Part shown: one piece after another, positions 13,111-25,000 of the stretch
Numbering within the stretch: the stretch's first letter is position 1
Layout: every line of letters begins with the position of its first letter
NCBI GenBank assembly: GCA_914767715.1
Contig: OU612072.1
Location: forward strand, 17,296,001-17,360,000
Source of the DNA: Membranipora membranacea
Lineage: Eukaryota > Bryozoa > Gymnolaemata > Cheilostomatida > Membraniporidae
Length of the DNA: 64,000 nt
Direction: 5' to 3'
Notes under the pieces: model-generated
Told to the model about the DNA's origin: nothing
What the model saw: only the letters and a program-made list of their open reading frames with translations
Database searches by the model: none
Position numbers and translations under genes: made by a program

Positions 13111-13924
13111 AACATTAACCCCGGATAACCCACTTGGCTATTCTCCGCTCCTAGATTATCTCTAGATTATCTTGATAACATCTGATGACTCGATCCAATC
13201 ACTTATGAGATGATTGCACAAAAAATGTGACAGCTTTTGCTTGTTGTATATCTACTTATTTGCAAAAAAAAATTAAGTACAAACTACATACATGAAAAAA
13301 AGCAACATTGTTGTACCCTGGGATCGAGGTTCCAAGCTGGTACTGTATTGTACCGTTTTTTGTGCACTTTAAATCATGAATCATGACAGTTTTTTATATC
13401 GGTGCTGTTTAAACAATTAGTGTTTCATTGAACAAAGGACGGCAGTACCAGTTGGGAACCTTACTCTGGGGAAGAACGATGGTGCTTTAATTTTGTTTTG
13501 GCCTATTTGGAAATTGCCGTAAATGCCTTTACAAAACAAAATTGTCAATTTATGAAACACATTTTCTCCCTTTCTGCATTTTTCTGAACCTGGTTCTATA
13601 CAGCTAGGGCTCTTCATCACAGCAAGGACTCTTTAACTTCTTGATCACAGTAAGATTTCATTGTGTCATTACATTTGTTCATTGAGGGCATTGCCATGAA
13701 TTTATGGATCAGTGGTAAAATACATAGCCTGGCTATTTGTGGAGATATGCCATCAGTTTAAAGTTTTGTGTCAGGGTCAGACATAGACTTAATATGGGGT
13801 CAGATATATACTCTTTACCCATATAATATATAACAATGATTGAGGGCATCGCATGACACGCAGTGTGAAGTCTAGTGTATCTTGTCTATATATACTGGTA
13901 AACATTACCTATCGAGACAGTTTT

Positions 13925-14395
13925 TTATAAAATAAGATCCTAAAAGGGCAGGAGGTGTGGTCTAATGCTGGCAGTCATAATGTATGCAGCTACTCTGCAT
14001 GTGTGGTCCAGCAGTATTATATTGGCACCATTATAGTCTGAGTCCCCAGGACTCTTGCCCCCCTCCCCTACTCATTATGTTGTACTGCGTTATTTTGGTC
14101 AATAATGAAAGTCATGATTTTTGTTGCTAAGTCTTTATGTGTGGTCCAACATTGACAGTCATAATACATACAGCTATCCTGCATGTGTGGTCTTTCTAAC
14201 TTCTTGGTCTCACAGTTTTCGACAATGTATTCTAGGACAACAGTTATATTGTTTACAGCAAAATATGCATGGGTGGTCTAAAATTGACAGTAGCATGATC
14301 TTGTTGTTGTTGACTGGCATTGGACATTAGATGTAGATGGGAAGTTTGATGAGTATGTGTCCCACAATGCAAGTTTCTGGAATTCCCAGTATAAC
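13925..14395 (+). repeat. TGTGGTC-repeat element, plus copy of an inverted pair
   Basis: It opens with 'agatcctaaaagggcaggag' and 'gtgtggtctaatgctggcag'. It then repeats 'cataatgtatgcagct...ctgcatgtgtggtc' modules and closes with 'cccacaatgcaagtttctgg' and 'aattcccag'. The same order of blocks occurs on the opposite strand at 23340-23720. The start, end and mobility mechanism are not defined by the sequence. Confidence 0.7.
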
Positions 14396-15916
14396 TTTGT
14401 GAGATCCGTATTCAAATAATGAACACATCACCTACCTACATGTACCTTTTAATAGAATACCGCTGCACCACTTTAGTTTATTTTTGTCCCCAAATTTCTT
14501 GTTATGTTTTGATGTAGAAACCGATAACAACTGAAAAAAAACCCACTTTAATCAACTATTTTTTTTTGCTTCCCATAGATGTAATTAGGAGGGTAGAGAA
14601 AAGGGAAAAAAAAGTCATTTAACTAATTTTTCACGCCAGATATTTTTCTTAACGGATCTCCAGGTTATGATGTTGATGATGATCCTCCTGGGTCGCCGAA
14701 TCTGACAAACCTACAGCCACTTGCCCTGAGAAAGCCACCGTGTCAAGGAATTCCTGTGCCAGTCTCAACATCTTCGTCCCCATACCATACAGGAATACAG
14801 ACCTTTCCAAAGGCGAGAAATCGAGCAACCGCCTAAATTAAACAGGAATGTATACAATTCACCTCAGCCAATCATGAGACCTGAATGTATGTCATTTGAT
14901 GCCCACTCTGTTTTACAACAGAACAGTACTCCTGATTGATTCTAACCAACAACAATAAAGGATGTCTCCACTGCCACTAGGCTTGAACAGGATCCCTCAA
15001 TGTATGCTGAGTGCTAGTGAAAAGCGGTGTATTGCCAGATACCCTTTGTTGCGGCGCCTCAATGCCCAATTTTTTTTGCAAATTGACTCCGCCACCACAG
15101 TGTCAGGGTAATGCAGCTAGATAAAAAACATTTGAGAACAAGTGCTTTTCTTATGGTCATATAAGATCAAAACATTGGTGCAAACCTTGATTTGATTGTG
15201 AATAACTTTAAACATACAAAATTTCTGCAGGTTTTAGTAGGTTGGCGCGTATAAATAGGGGCAAAGGAGGTGATTTCAATAATTTAAATGACCGTTATCA
15301 ATAAAATTGATTTGAAATCAAAATTTTATCATTCTCATTGATCTAATCTCTTTAGAAATCCCACACAAAACTGCTTTGTAGTATAACTGATCTAGAGTTA
15401 TACTCTCCTGTGGTGAGATAAGACATTTCAATAAACAAAAACCACAGTTAAGCTTATTATCAATCTGTTTTTTCCACTTTTCTTCATCAAATCTTCATAG
15501 AACAGAAATTTATCAATAATATGTACAGGGTGAAAACATAATTCAATTTATACCCTGACAGTCGGTTACATCGCACACGATCCTGTCCAGAACTAATGGG
15601 GCGCTGGGTTCTCAGGCTACACAGGTCACCTCTGATCTGCTCTCAGGCTTGGGGAGCCTTCTCTGTGCTGCCACAAGCCCAGAATAAATTGCTTGCTTTG
15701 CATCCTTAGCATATCACTATTTGAGGTTGAGCTCAAGCTGTTGGGATCTTTTAGACTTATTCGTTAGAATGCAGCGATAAAATTTATCCTAGAAAGGTTT
15801 ATCTGTTATTGGTAACCAGAAATGGTAGAACCAAAGTTTTATTTCACCATCATAAATTACACAACAAATCATACAAAGTTGAGCTTTACATGAAAAGTTG
15901 ACAAAAGAAAACAAAG

Positions 15917-15922
15917 TTTATT
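15917..15922 (-). terminator. Candidate poly(A) signal of peroxidase B
   Basis: TTTATT on the plus strand reads AATAAA on the minus strand, 104 bases after the peroxidase B stop codon. A second AATAAA lies about 80 bases further on. The cleavage site was not determined. Confidence 0.5.
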
Positions 15923-16025
15923 TCAAACAGAAACACAAAAAAAAGCCATCAGGTGACCTGACCAAGTCATGATCCTAGGCAATCAGGACATAGTATGTTT
16001 CAGGCTCAGCCAATCCGGTATGATT

Positions 16026-19000
16026 TTACTTATAATAACGATTTCTGTAACGGCGTCTGTGCTTCTTATGTGACACCCTCTTCTTATGATTTTTGGGAAT
16101 ATTGTAATTCAATCCAAAATATCTTTGCATCTCTCTAACCATTCCGGTATGCTGTTTAACGACATTGCCCATGGAAGGTGGAGAGTATGGTTTTACAGGA
16201 GCGGATGGGAGCTTAGGGGCGGGTTTCTGTGCTCCGTAGGGGGTGTTCTCCTGCCATGCAGTCAAATCAATAGATGGTAGGGAGCCACATCTTACAACTG
16301 GATTGCTGAAATGAAAGAGAGAAAGTGAATTAGAGGTATTTGTCTTTAGTCAGAATGCTAAGGTTGTGTGGCGATTTGACCAGGGAGTTACAGACAGTTT
16401 CAAACTCCTTGATTTGACAACTTTTCAAAATTTTCAAGATTTCAACCTTTTAACTCATATCAGCATCAACACTTGCTTTGCACAGACCAGACCATTTACC
16501 CAACAATCTAGCACCCTCTTCCCTCAGCCCTCCCCTTCGGCCTTCCCTTGCTGTGTTGTAGCCTTTACTATGACCTTGACATTGTCCTCATAAATTGATT
16601 GTAACTAACCTTCTGCTTGGGAGCAGTAGAAGATCCTTTTGAACCTTGACCCCTGGGATATTCTCACAGTAGAGAAGAGCGAAGCTTGCCTTCCTTATCT
16701 CGTTCAGTTGTCCTAAAAAAAGGTTAAGTTATTTGATCAATTTAATAAATACAGAAGGTCATTACTCAGAGCAGTACCGTAAACCCCTATTTAGGGGGTC
16801 TTTGATAATCAAATGCTGCAAAATCCTTGTTGCAGCCGCTTTAGAGCTTTGAGAATAGGAAAGCTCATGTTGTTATAACAGGTAAAAGTGTCATCTTGTT
16901 CCACCAAAAGAAAATTGATTACCCATTGATTAACCAATGTAAAATCCCATACACAGTTGAGAAATATTGTGAATGGGATTTAGATTGGCTATTAGCAATC
17001 AAATTTCTTACCCGGTACAAGTCGCACTTTTCCCTCATGTCTGCAATTATGTTTTTAAGATATATGGTATAATGTTGTAGACTCACTATTGCTAAACCCG
17101 AGTTCTTTATCTGAAGTTTCATGCCAGAATCTATCAGCGTATTTGAGTCGTTTGAATTGCTCAGCTATGATGTGAGCGAAAGTCTCACCGACTACTCCCC
17201 CTTCTACAGGCTCCTCTGATAATCCTACAAAGAAAATGAAACGAAAATGTTTGTGATTTGGTAAAACTCTAATAAACTCATTAATGCGTATGGTGGAATC
17301 ATATGTGCTATGGGATAAGAGAACACAACTCCGAGTAGTGAATAGCGGGCATGCTAACTAGTGCCATTAACCCATTCTTTTTTTAGGATGGTGAGATAGC
17401 GCAATCGACTAGCACGCTTGCTATTGGCTCCTAGGAAATCGGTGCTGCGGGTTTGAGTCCCACTTGAAAAGCTTTCAAGGTTGAATGTTCCAGCCCCAAC
17501 ACCCTCGGGTGTATACCTCTCCTCATGCCGTTTAAAGCAGGCAACGCTTGTCACTGTTTGATTATTAATCATTTTCTCACCTCCGACAAACAGTTCCACA
17601 TCCTCTGGGTCAGGGTACATCTTAGCCATGGAGTTGGTAGCTGTGAAGCTGTGAGATTCACCAGCCATAGAATTCCATACTTTGTGTACATAAAGCCCAA
17701 GACTTTTTCTGTAAAAGTGAACAAATTGGAACAATTACTACAGAGGTGAAAGGTCATTCACTATGTTCCCACACGTCGATGTGGCATCGATGTGAGGGCC
17801 AATCGAAACATGGGATAGCAATTATATCAACTTCTGTACGCGTTGGTTTGTGTTTGTTCTTGCGATTGGGAATTGGCGGCGTAGATGAATGGATAGCGCG
17901 CACCGTCACAATGACTTGATTGTGAGAGGCCCGGGTTAAAATCCCTGCCGCGGCAGTTCTTTTCAATACTTTAATATCATGAAAATCGTTAGCATTCTTT
18001 ATTCGATATGATAGTGGACCACTCATTCGAAGCATGGGACAACAATGATTGAATACTTTCACATTTTTACTATCTTGCACAGGAGAAAAAGAAATATATA
18101 GAAAGACGCCCGTAAAGCATCTATTTCGTGTCATACAAATCAACTTTTTGGGAATGTTTTATTTCAAACGATTGTTGTACTTGTAGAAATTCCAGCTAAT
18201 ACACATCAATCAGTCCATCAATCTGCTAAAACCACCAAGAATGATGAATAGACAGCTACTTGACTTGTCAATAATAGTATCAATCTATTATTTTTAGCCA
18301 ATGGGACAATTTAAATGAAATCATAATGTAAAAATGCTGATAGTTATAAATCGTTGCGATGTTATACCGTAATCCCTCACCTATAAGTCACCGGACTTAT
18401 AAGTGAATCACCCCCCTCAGAAAAAATTAAAATGCTCCAGTTATAAGACACCCCACAGCTATAAGACACCCCACAGCTATAAGACACTCACTACACTACA
18501 CTCACTACAAATGAACTAAGTAGTTTTGGGAAAAAAACTGCCCTCCGTGGGTTTCGAACTCACAACTCCATGTTTATAAGTCGGTCCAATCTAAATATAA
18601 AAATGCTTCAAATGATAGTCGCGTCTATATGCTACTCTCTTATAGCCGCCTTCACTTATAAGTCGCGATCTATAGGTGAGGGATTACGGTAATCAGACAG
18701 GTGTGAGAAGTATCAGGCCTTTAACAAAGGGTAAATAACTCTAATATAATATATTGTAATATAATATTCCATATCTACCTGACATCATTGTAGCTTGTTA
18801 GTCCGTGATCTCTTCCTCTATGTATGTTAAGTGCCATCAAATCGAGCTCCTCATTAAAAAGATTATCTCTCAACTAAAAAAGATTTAGAACAAGTTTATA
18901 GTCGGACAATCAGATGTGAACTTTTGTTTGCTGCATACCAGTAAAGGAGTGGGGTCATGTTAGAGTTTAGTAAGGGTTTTGTACTACATGCTGGGGTGAG

Positions 19001-22000
19001 GAGGGGAATAACTTACACCATCAGTGATAAATCTATCACAAGTCTCCATTTTATCTTTTACCATTCCCTGCAGGAGAGAGTCACTTCCTGTTAAATAAAG
19101 AAAACATGTCATAAGGGTACATTACAGCAACGGACCGCTGGTCATTACTCAAACGAACCCGAATTCTCAATATTAAGTCTTTCGATAATTCTGTTTTAAC
19201 TTTACATACATTATAGCATAATGTACAATGAAGGCTGCACTGGCATGAGGATGAAACTCCTATCTCAAAATTCCCCTTTAAAAAGCTAGAAATTCAAATA
19301 TAGCAATTTTCTTATACTTTAGTGGCATAACTTTCATTTGATAAGATTATTTTTCACAATCAGCCATCGAGAAAAAAAGGAAAAATGTTCAATCAGGATG
19401 AGAAAAATAGCAATTGAAGAAAATCTGCCTAAGCTCTTCTTAGTCGTTTATCAGACCCATTTTCGTGTATACACATACTCGTATGTATATATGTATATCA
19501 ATACCAGTACGTATTTACTAAGTAATATTTACTAATACAATTACGCTCATCAACCAAAGTTTCTCATTTTAAACACTTTGATGGAATTGTAGTGCCTCAA
19601 TGGCTGTTTGCAGTAAGGTTGGAGCACACCTGGGAGCCAACCAAACCCCAGTTGTCGATGGACTGCAGTGGGATTCGAACCAATGACCTTCAAAATTTTT
19701 TATTGTTAGTGTATTTTTTTTCTTTGACTTGCCCCTTTTTCTTACTTTTTTAAGTTATTGGTACTGTCACACCATGAAAAACATTCAAAAAAAATGACTG
19801 CAGATTGACAATAAATGTAAATATATATTAAAAACTAATGGCTCACCTGTTTTCTGAATAGTATTGAAACTATCAAACATATCCTCCAGGTCTGTCTCAG
19901 AGTAACGAGAGTTTGAGAAGGTCTGACGGACCAGAGAGTGACCGAATCTGAAGGCTGCGGTAGAAAACTCTGACCTGTAAGTAAATACCGATCGAGTATA
20001 AAAACTAACAAATCCAGCAAACAACACAATACAATAGTAAAGAAAATGGCTAAGCAAAGAGGAGGAAAATCAGAAAATGCTTCGACATTTGTCACAAAAC
20101 ACAACAAAGAAAAAAACACCTCCATTCCATTTATTCTGAGAATGTGCAGTAAGAATTTACACTTTTTTTGTCTGTTTTGAATATTACCTTTTGGCAAAAA
20201 AATTAAGAACTTATTCAAAATACAGTGGAACACTATTTTCAATCACCATTTTGATTCAAAAGATCAATGTCAAGGGAATCACGTGATCTAGCGAGTCATT
20301 TAAATGAAGCTTATTTCTATTTGAGACATCACGTGATCTTACATAATAGATGCGTCATATTTATCTGAGTATCCATAGAATCGTCCTCTGTTAGACACTC
20401 TCAGTTTGTACTGATCCATGAGCTTAGGGCCGAGGATTGTGGGTAACCACTCAGCGTATGTAATCCTCTGAATAATCGCTCCGACAATCTTACGTGTGAT
20501 CTAAATACGAAGCAATAATATATTAAAAAACAATACAATACAATAAACTAGGGTCACAACAAATGATATATGAAGGACTACCACAAAAATTGAACATGAT
20601 CTTGACTAGAACAAGGCGTAGAAGTTGAAGCCTCAACCCTCCTCATATATCTATACGTCATGTTTATAAATATGCATATCAAGATGGTATGACATTTTCC
20701 GTGTAAAGCAAGGTAAATATTATAATGCGGACTGAGTACCTGATAGATGTGTTCATCATCACATTGTGGGTTAAGATAAGAGAGAGCTGAGGCTATCCTG
20801 TTATGCTCCCTGACAAACAGTGTGTGCATGCTAGTCAATCCAGCTGCAAAATTTTAAACACCAATTTTAAATTTTTTGAAATACATCTTAATCTGAACTT
20901 GCTGATAACCAATGTTGTATTGTAATAGGGTTAGATGAATTATCATATAATAATATTCATGACACTGAATGCTGCAAATTACAGTGCCTCATCAGGTAAA
21001 GGAAAAAATGTAGTACACAAAGATTGTCAGGTAGTTAAAGGTATCCCCTTTTGATAGAAGAAGTTGTTTAACATGAATTAATCGTAATTCAAACAACTAT
21101 CCATTTATGACAATCGTATTGTGTGGTGTACAGAACAAAATTGTGGCTAAAAGTGAAAAGTAGCAACCACTGCTCAAAAATGTTTAAAAAGGTAATAAAC
21201 AAAACAGAATCCCAGCAGAAATTCTCAGGTCGTAACTGATAATACATACCTTGTTCAGAGCTTCTGACATCACCAGCCATGAAGCTACACATAGGCATAG
21301 TAGCCTTAGGGCAGTTAGATGGATTTTCAGGATTTGCAGGTAATCCTTCACTGCCATTGTACTCAGGCTAAAAGACAAAAAAATAATAATCATGAATAAA
21401 GTGAGGCTGAAATAGATGATGCGACTTATAAAATCTTACATAACTTGTACTGAGGACGCAAACAGCCCAACCAAGGCTCCCAACACACAAAGCAAATTAG
21501 AAGACAACTTTCTCTATGATTCAAAATTAGCCATTAAATACTTGACACAATTGATTTCTTCCTGAAGGGCATATTACAACTATATTATAGTCTTTTGTTG
21601 TCATAAGTTATAGTTTTATAATGAATTGTTATTATTTGTTATTAAAAGCAAATTTTCGATATCACTTATGGTATACCACGGATGGTGTATAAAGCAGAGT
21701 GTGTACCTATAATGTGAGATTGTGTACAAGAAAAATTGTTTACCTTAGATTTGAGTTTGCCGTTACGGTAGCTTCTCAGCTGTTTAGACAGGAGCAGAGT
21801 GTTACCGTAGATCTGAGATCCATCTACCCATGATGTTAAGTCATTCATCTGATATCTCTCGACTAATAATCACAGGGGAGACAATAACCACAGGGGAGAC
21901 AATAACCACAGGGGGAGACTATAACATAGTGTGACTGGGTTTTTTTAAAATTACATTTCAAGCTTCACTGACACTGGCACTGGCACTGGCACTGACACTG

Positions 22001-25000
22001 ACACTGACACTGACACTGACACTGACATTTCTCTTTCTGTGTGAACTTAGCCTTGTCACGCACCAACAAAAACAAAAAAGGTAGCCATGTGTACCCATAA
22101 TTAAAACAGGTGATTGCATGGAAAGACGGATAAATAGTCCCAGCAATGGGCCATTTATGCTCTAATAACCCAATTACATGTGGGATGTTAGTTATGGTGG
22201 CAGTGGTGGAACCAAATGTGCTGTATGGGATATGAGAGAACAACTCCAAGGAATCAACAGCAAGCTTGCTTATAGGTGCGATCTACTCATCCACCTTTTT
22301 CGCTGGAGTTGTAAGATGGAGCGATCGGTGAGCACTCTAGCTATGCATTGCCACAGGATTAATGACCGCCTCTTGATAGATAGTTTGAGCCCCGCCCCCT
22401 GTGAGGCAAACTGAATTTTCTAAACTCACATCTTGCACCAGGTAGGCCGGGTACAGGAGCTGAACGTAGGAAGGGTATACATGTCCTCTTGAACAGTGGA
22501 TCGTTCTCTGTCATCAGGGGCATACACTCCTCCATGTCTGATGTGTGGATGTGCTCACAACATTTCTCTCTGAAATTATTAATATAATATAAATGTTCTA
22601 TTTTTGCACACTGTCATCTTATTGACTCTTGAGCCCCGATAATATTGGGTAATTTTTAGAATTGCACAATTCGTAAATATTTTACCTTTTTACTCTGTAC
22701 CCATCTCGTCGGAGTAAGAGGTTTAAAAAAACGAAAACTTTTCAATACTCACTTTAGCCTGTCAGGACCAGTGATTGGGTCAGAAAAGGTAAGAGTTTGA
22801 GTAAATGAGAGAAGGATTACCTCATATCAATCAAAGTAGTATCAGGTCAGATGGCTAGATCATACATCCTGTCATTTATGCAATTTTTTTTCTTTTACAG
22901 CCATACAAAAACCATCAGATTTTTTCTCAAATTCAACTTTAGCCTAAGAACCATACTCACTTCATGTCTTCGGCCTCTTCGCCTCCTGACTCAGGACTCA
23001 GAGTGATGTCATGGTCTAAGAACTGACCGTAGCTCATGAGTAGATGGTTGTGTTGGGTACTGAGGTTAGACCTAGTCAGATGAACAGACAATGAGATTTG
23101 TCGGGCGTGAGGCAGTTTGCCTTCAGTGTAGAAGTGCAACTCTCTAGGATCACTAACACCTGCAAGTATATTCAAAGTTATATAATATAATTCTTTATGT
23201 CACTCTAAATAAGGGCGACATTGGTGGCATGTGAAATGGCTGCATGCATTATAGCTGCCAATATTATACTGTATATAAACTGTATCAAACTAGGTCTAGT
23301 AACGTGTTCATTACTTGAATACGGCTCTCATAAAAGGTTACTATTGACTTGATCTCCCTGGGAATCCCACAATTGCATTGTGGGATACTGATAGACATCC
23401 CAATAGACATAGAACTACTAATGCTAGTCCATAACACCTGAATTGTGTTACTGTCAATGTTGGACCACACATGAAGACATTCCTACAAATATTGCAACTG
23501 TCAACATGTGCAAATATGGTCAACAACTGACAGACCACACATGCAGATTAGCTGCATACATTATGACACTCAATGATAAGGCCACACATGGAGATTTCAC
23601 TACAAACAGAATAACCATCAACATAATGGTTTGCTGCAGCTAGCCACACATGTAGAATAGCTGCTTTCATTTTCACTGTCAGTGTTAGACCACACCTCCT
23701 GCCCGTTTAAGATCTCATTTCTATAGAACTGCTTTGTAGCTATTTTCTATTGACCATATATATTGACCATTCATTGATATGAACGTAATCAGTGTGATGT
23801 CAACTCTGATACTGTATGTGTGGCGCGTGTCAATGTATTGATCAAGGTCTACAAACCCATTGCTTTCATTTTCGGACCAAATTGGCATCAGATTCAGTAG
23901 ATTTGAGTTAATTTTGCTAGAGAATAACAACACTGACAAAAAGATCAAAAGTATACAAATAAAATTTAACAGCTTCCCTTGTGGCCAATTGCAACAACGT
24001 TATTCAAAATTCACCACATCAGACATCTGGAGGCAGGCCACATTTTGAGATTCATTTTACGGACAGATTCGAATGTACATCAATAAGGAAGAGTTTATTG
24101 TTTTTTTGTTGTAAAAAAAGGTGGAGGTAATTAGTGAATCCTGACAAGCTCCTAATTATGATTGACATTATGACATTATGACATTATAACAAGGAGTGGG
24201 CCATTTAAACAACGATTAATTATTGGGTAGCCTTAGTCTGATGCAGCACATGTTAATAATGGTAAGAGACACTTTGCATAGCTTGTAATATATTGACCAG
24301 TATTTTCATATCTTTGGAGTTTTCACACAATAAGATTTGTCATATAATCCATTTGAAGTGTTTTTCAATAGCATTATATCACCTTTTCTAAAGGAAAAAA
24401 ATAGTAACTATTAGCATAATTAGATTGTTGTCCCAGTCCCCACCAACCTCACAAATGTGTAATTATATGATAATCTGTTATATATAATTATTAATTATCA
24501 TCAAACTGCTTCACTTAGGTAGGTCATATTAATTTTTTTCTTTGTCTGCCTGCTTTCCGTATTTTTTAAGTTGTTTGTTCTGTCACTGCATGAAAAACAT
24601 TCATAAAGATTATTGTAGATGGACAATAAACGTACTATATATATTATATTCCACCATTTAGCGTTACTTCAAAGCCAAAGATTTTATGTGTGCTAACTGG
24701 CTCACTTACCATCCTGATATTTCTGGGCGCCGAGTCGAGAAAGGGGAGTTTTAGCTGCTCCATTCCATGGATCCTTCAGATTATTACAAGTTCCATCTAT
24801 AGCTCTGTATACTGAGCTGGTATCACACTTAGGTGAGGTCATGTATGGAGTCGTCAGACCTGTAACATGATTCACGAGGTCTGAGTCAGCAGTGACCATA
24901 GAGTGACACATGCATAAACACCAATCTCTGCTTAGAATCTATGTTTGTATAGTTGTCATTTCCAGTATTCAATTTTCCTTTTTACTCATTGACTGACCGC

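Larger units (their letters stand above)
9039..16025. other. Intergenic region between peroxidase A (5' end) and peroxidase B (3' end)
   Basis: About 7 kb with no exon I can support. It should hold the promoter and any 5' untranslated exon of peroxidase A and the 3' UTR of peroxidase B. Recognisable content is repetitive: degenerate 'gtatacacc' repeats (9915-10150), a dispersed repeat (10235-10360 and 12967-13110), a small foldback (10808-10856), a 13-bp minisatellite (10867-11111), a minus-strand SINE (12305-12405) and a TGTGGTC-rich element (13925-14395). I see nothing specific in 11160-12300 or 14400-15830. Confidence 0.6.

Noticed and set aside
12812-13165. 117-codon plus-strand open frame
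   Set aside because: Most of it is the dispersed repeat also found at 10235-10360. No protein family is recognised.
17380-17960. Possible tRNA genes
   Set aside because: A- and B-box-like motifs are present, but acceptor and anticodon stems do not pair and related copies are dispersed, so these are SINE heads.
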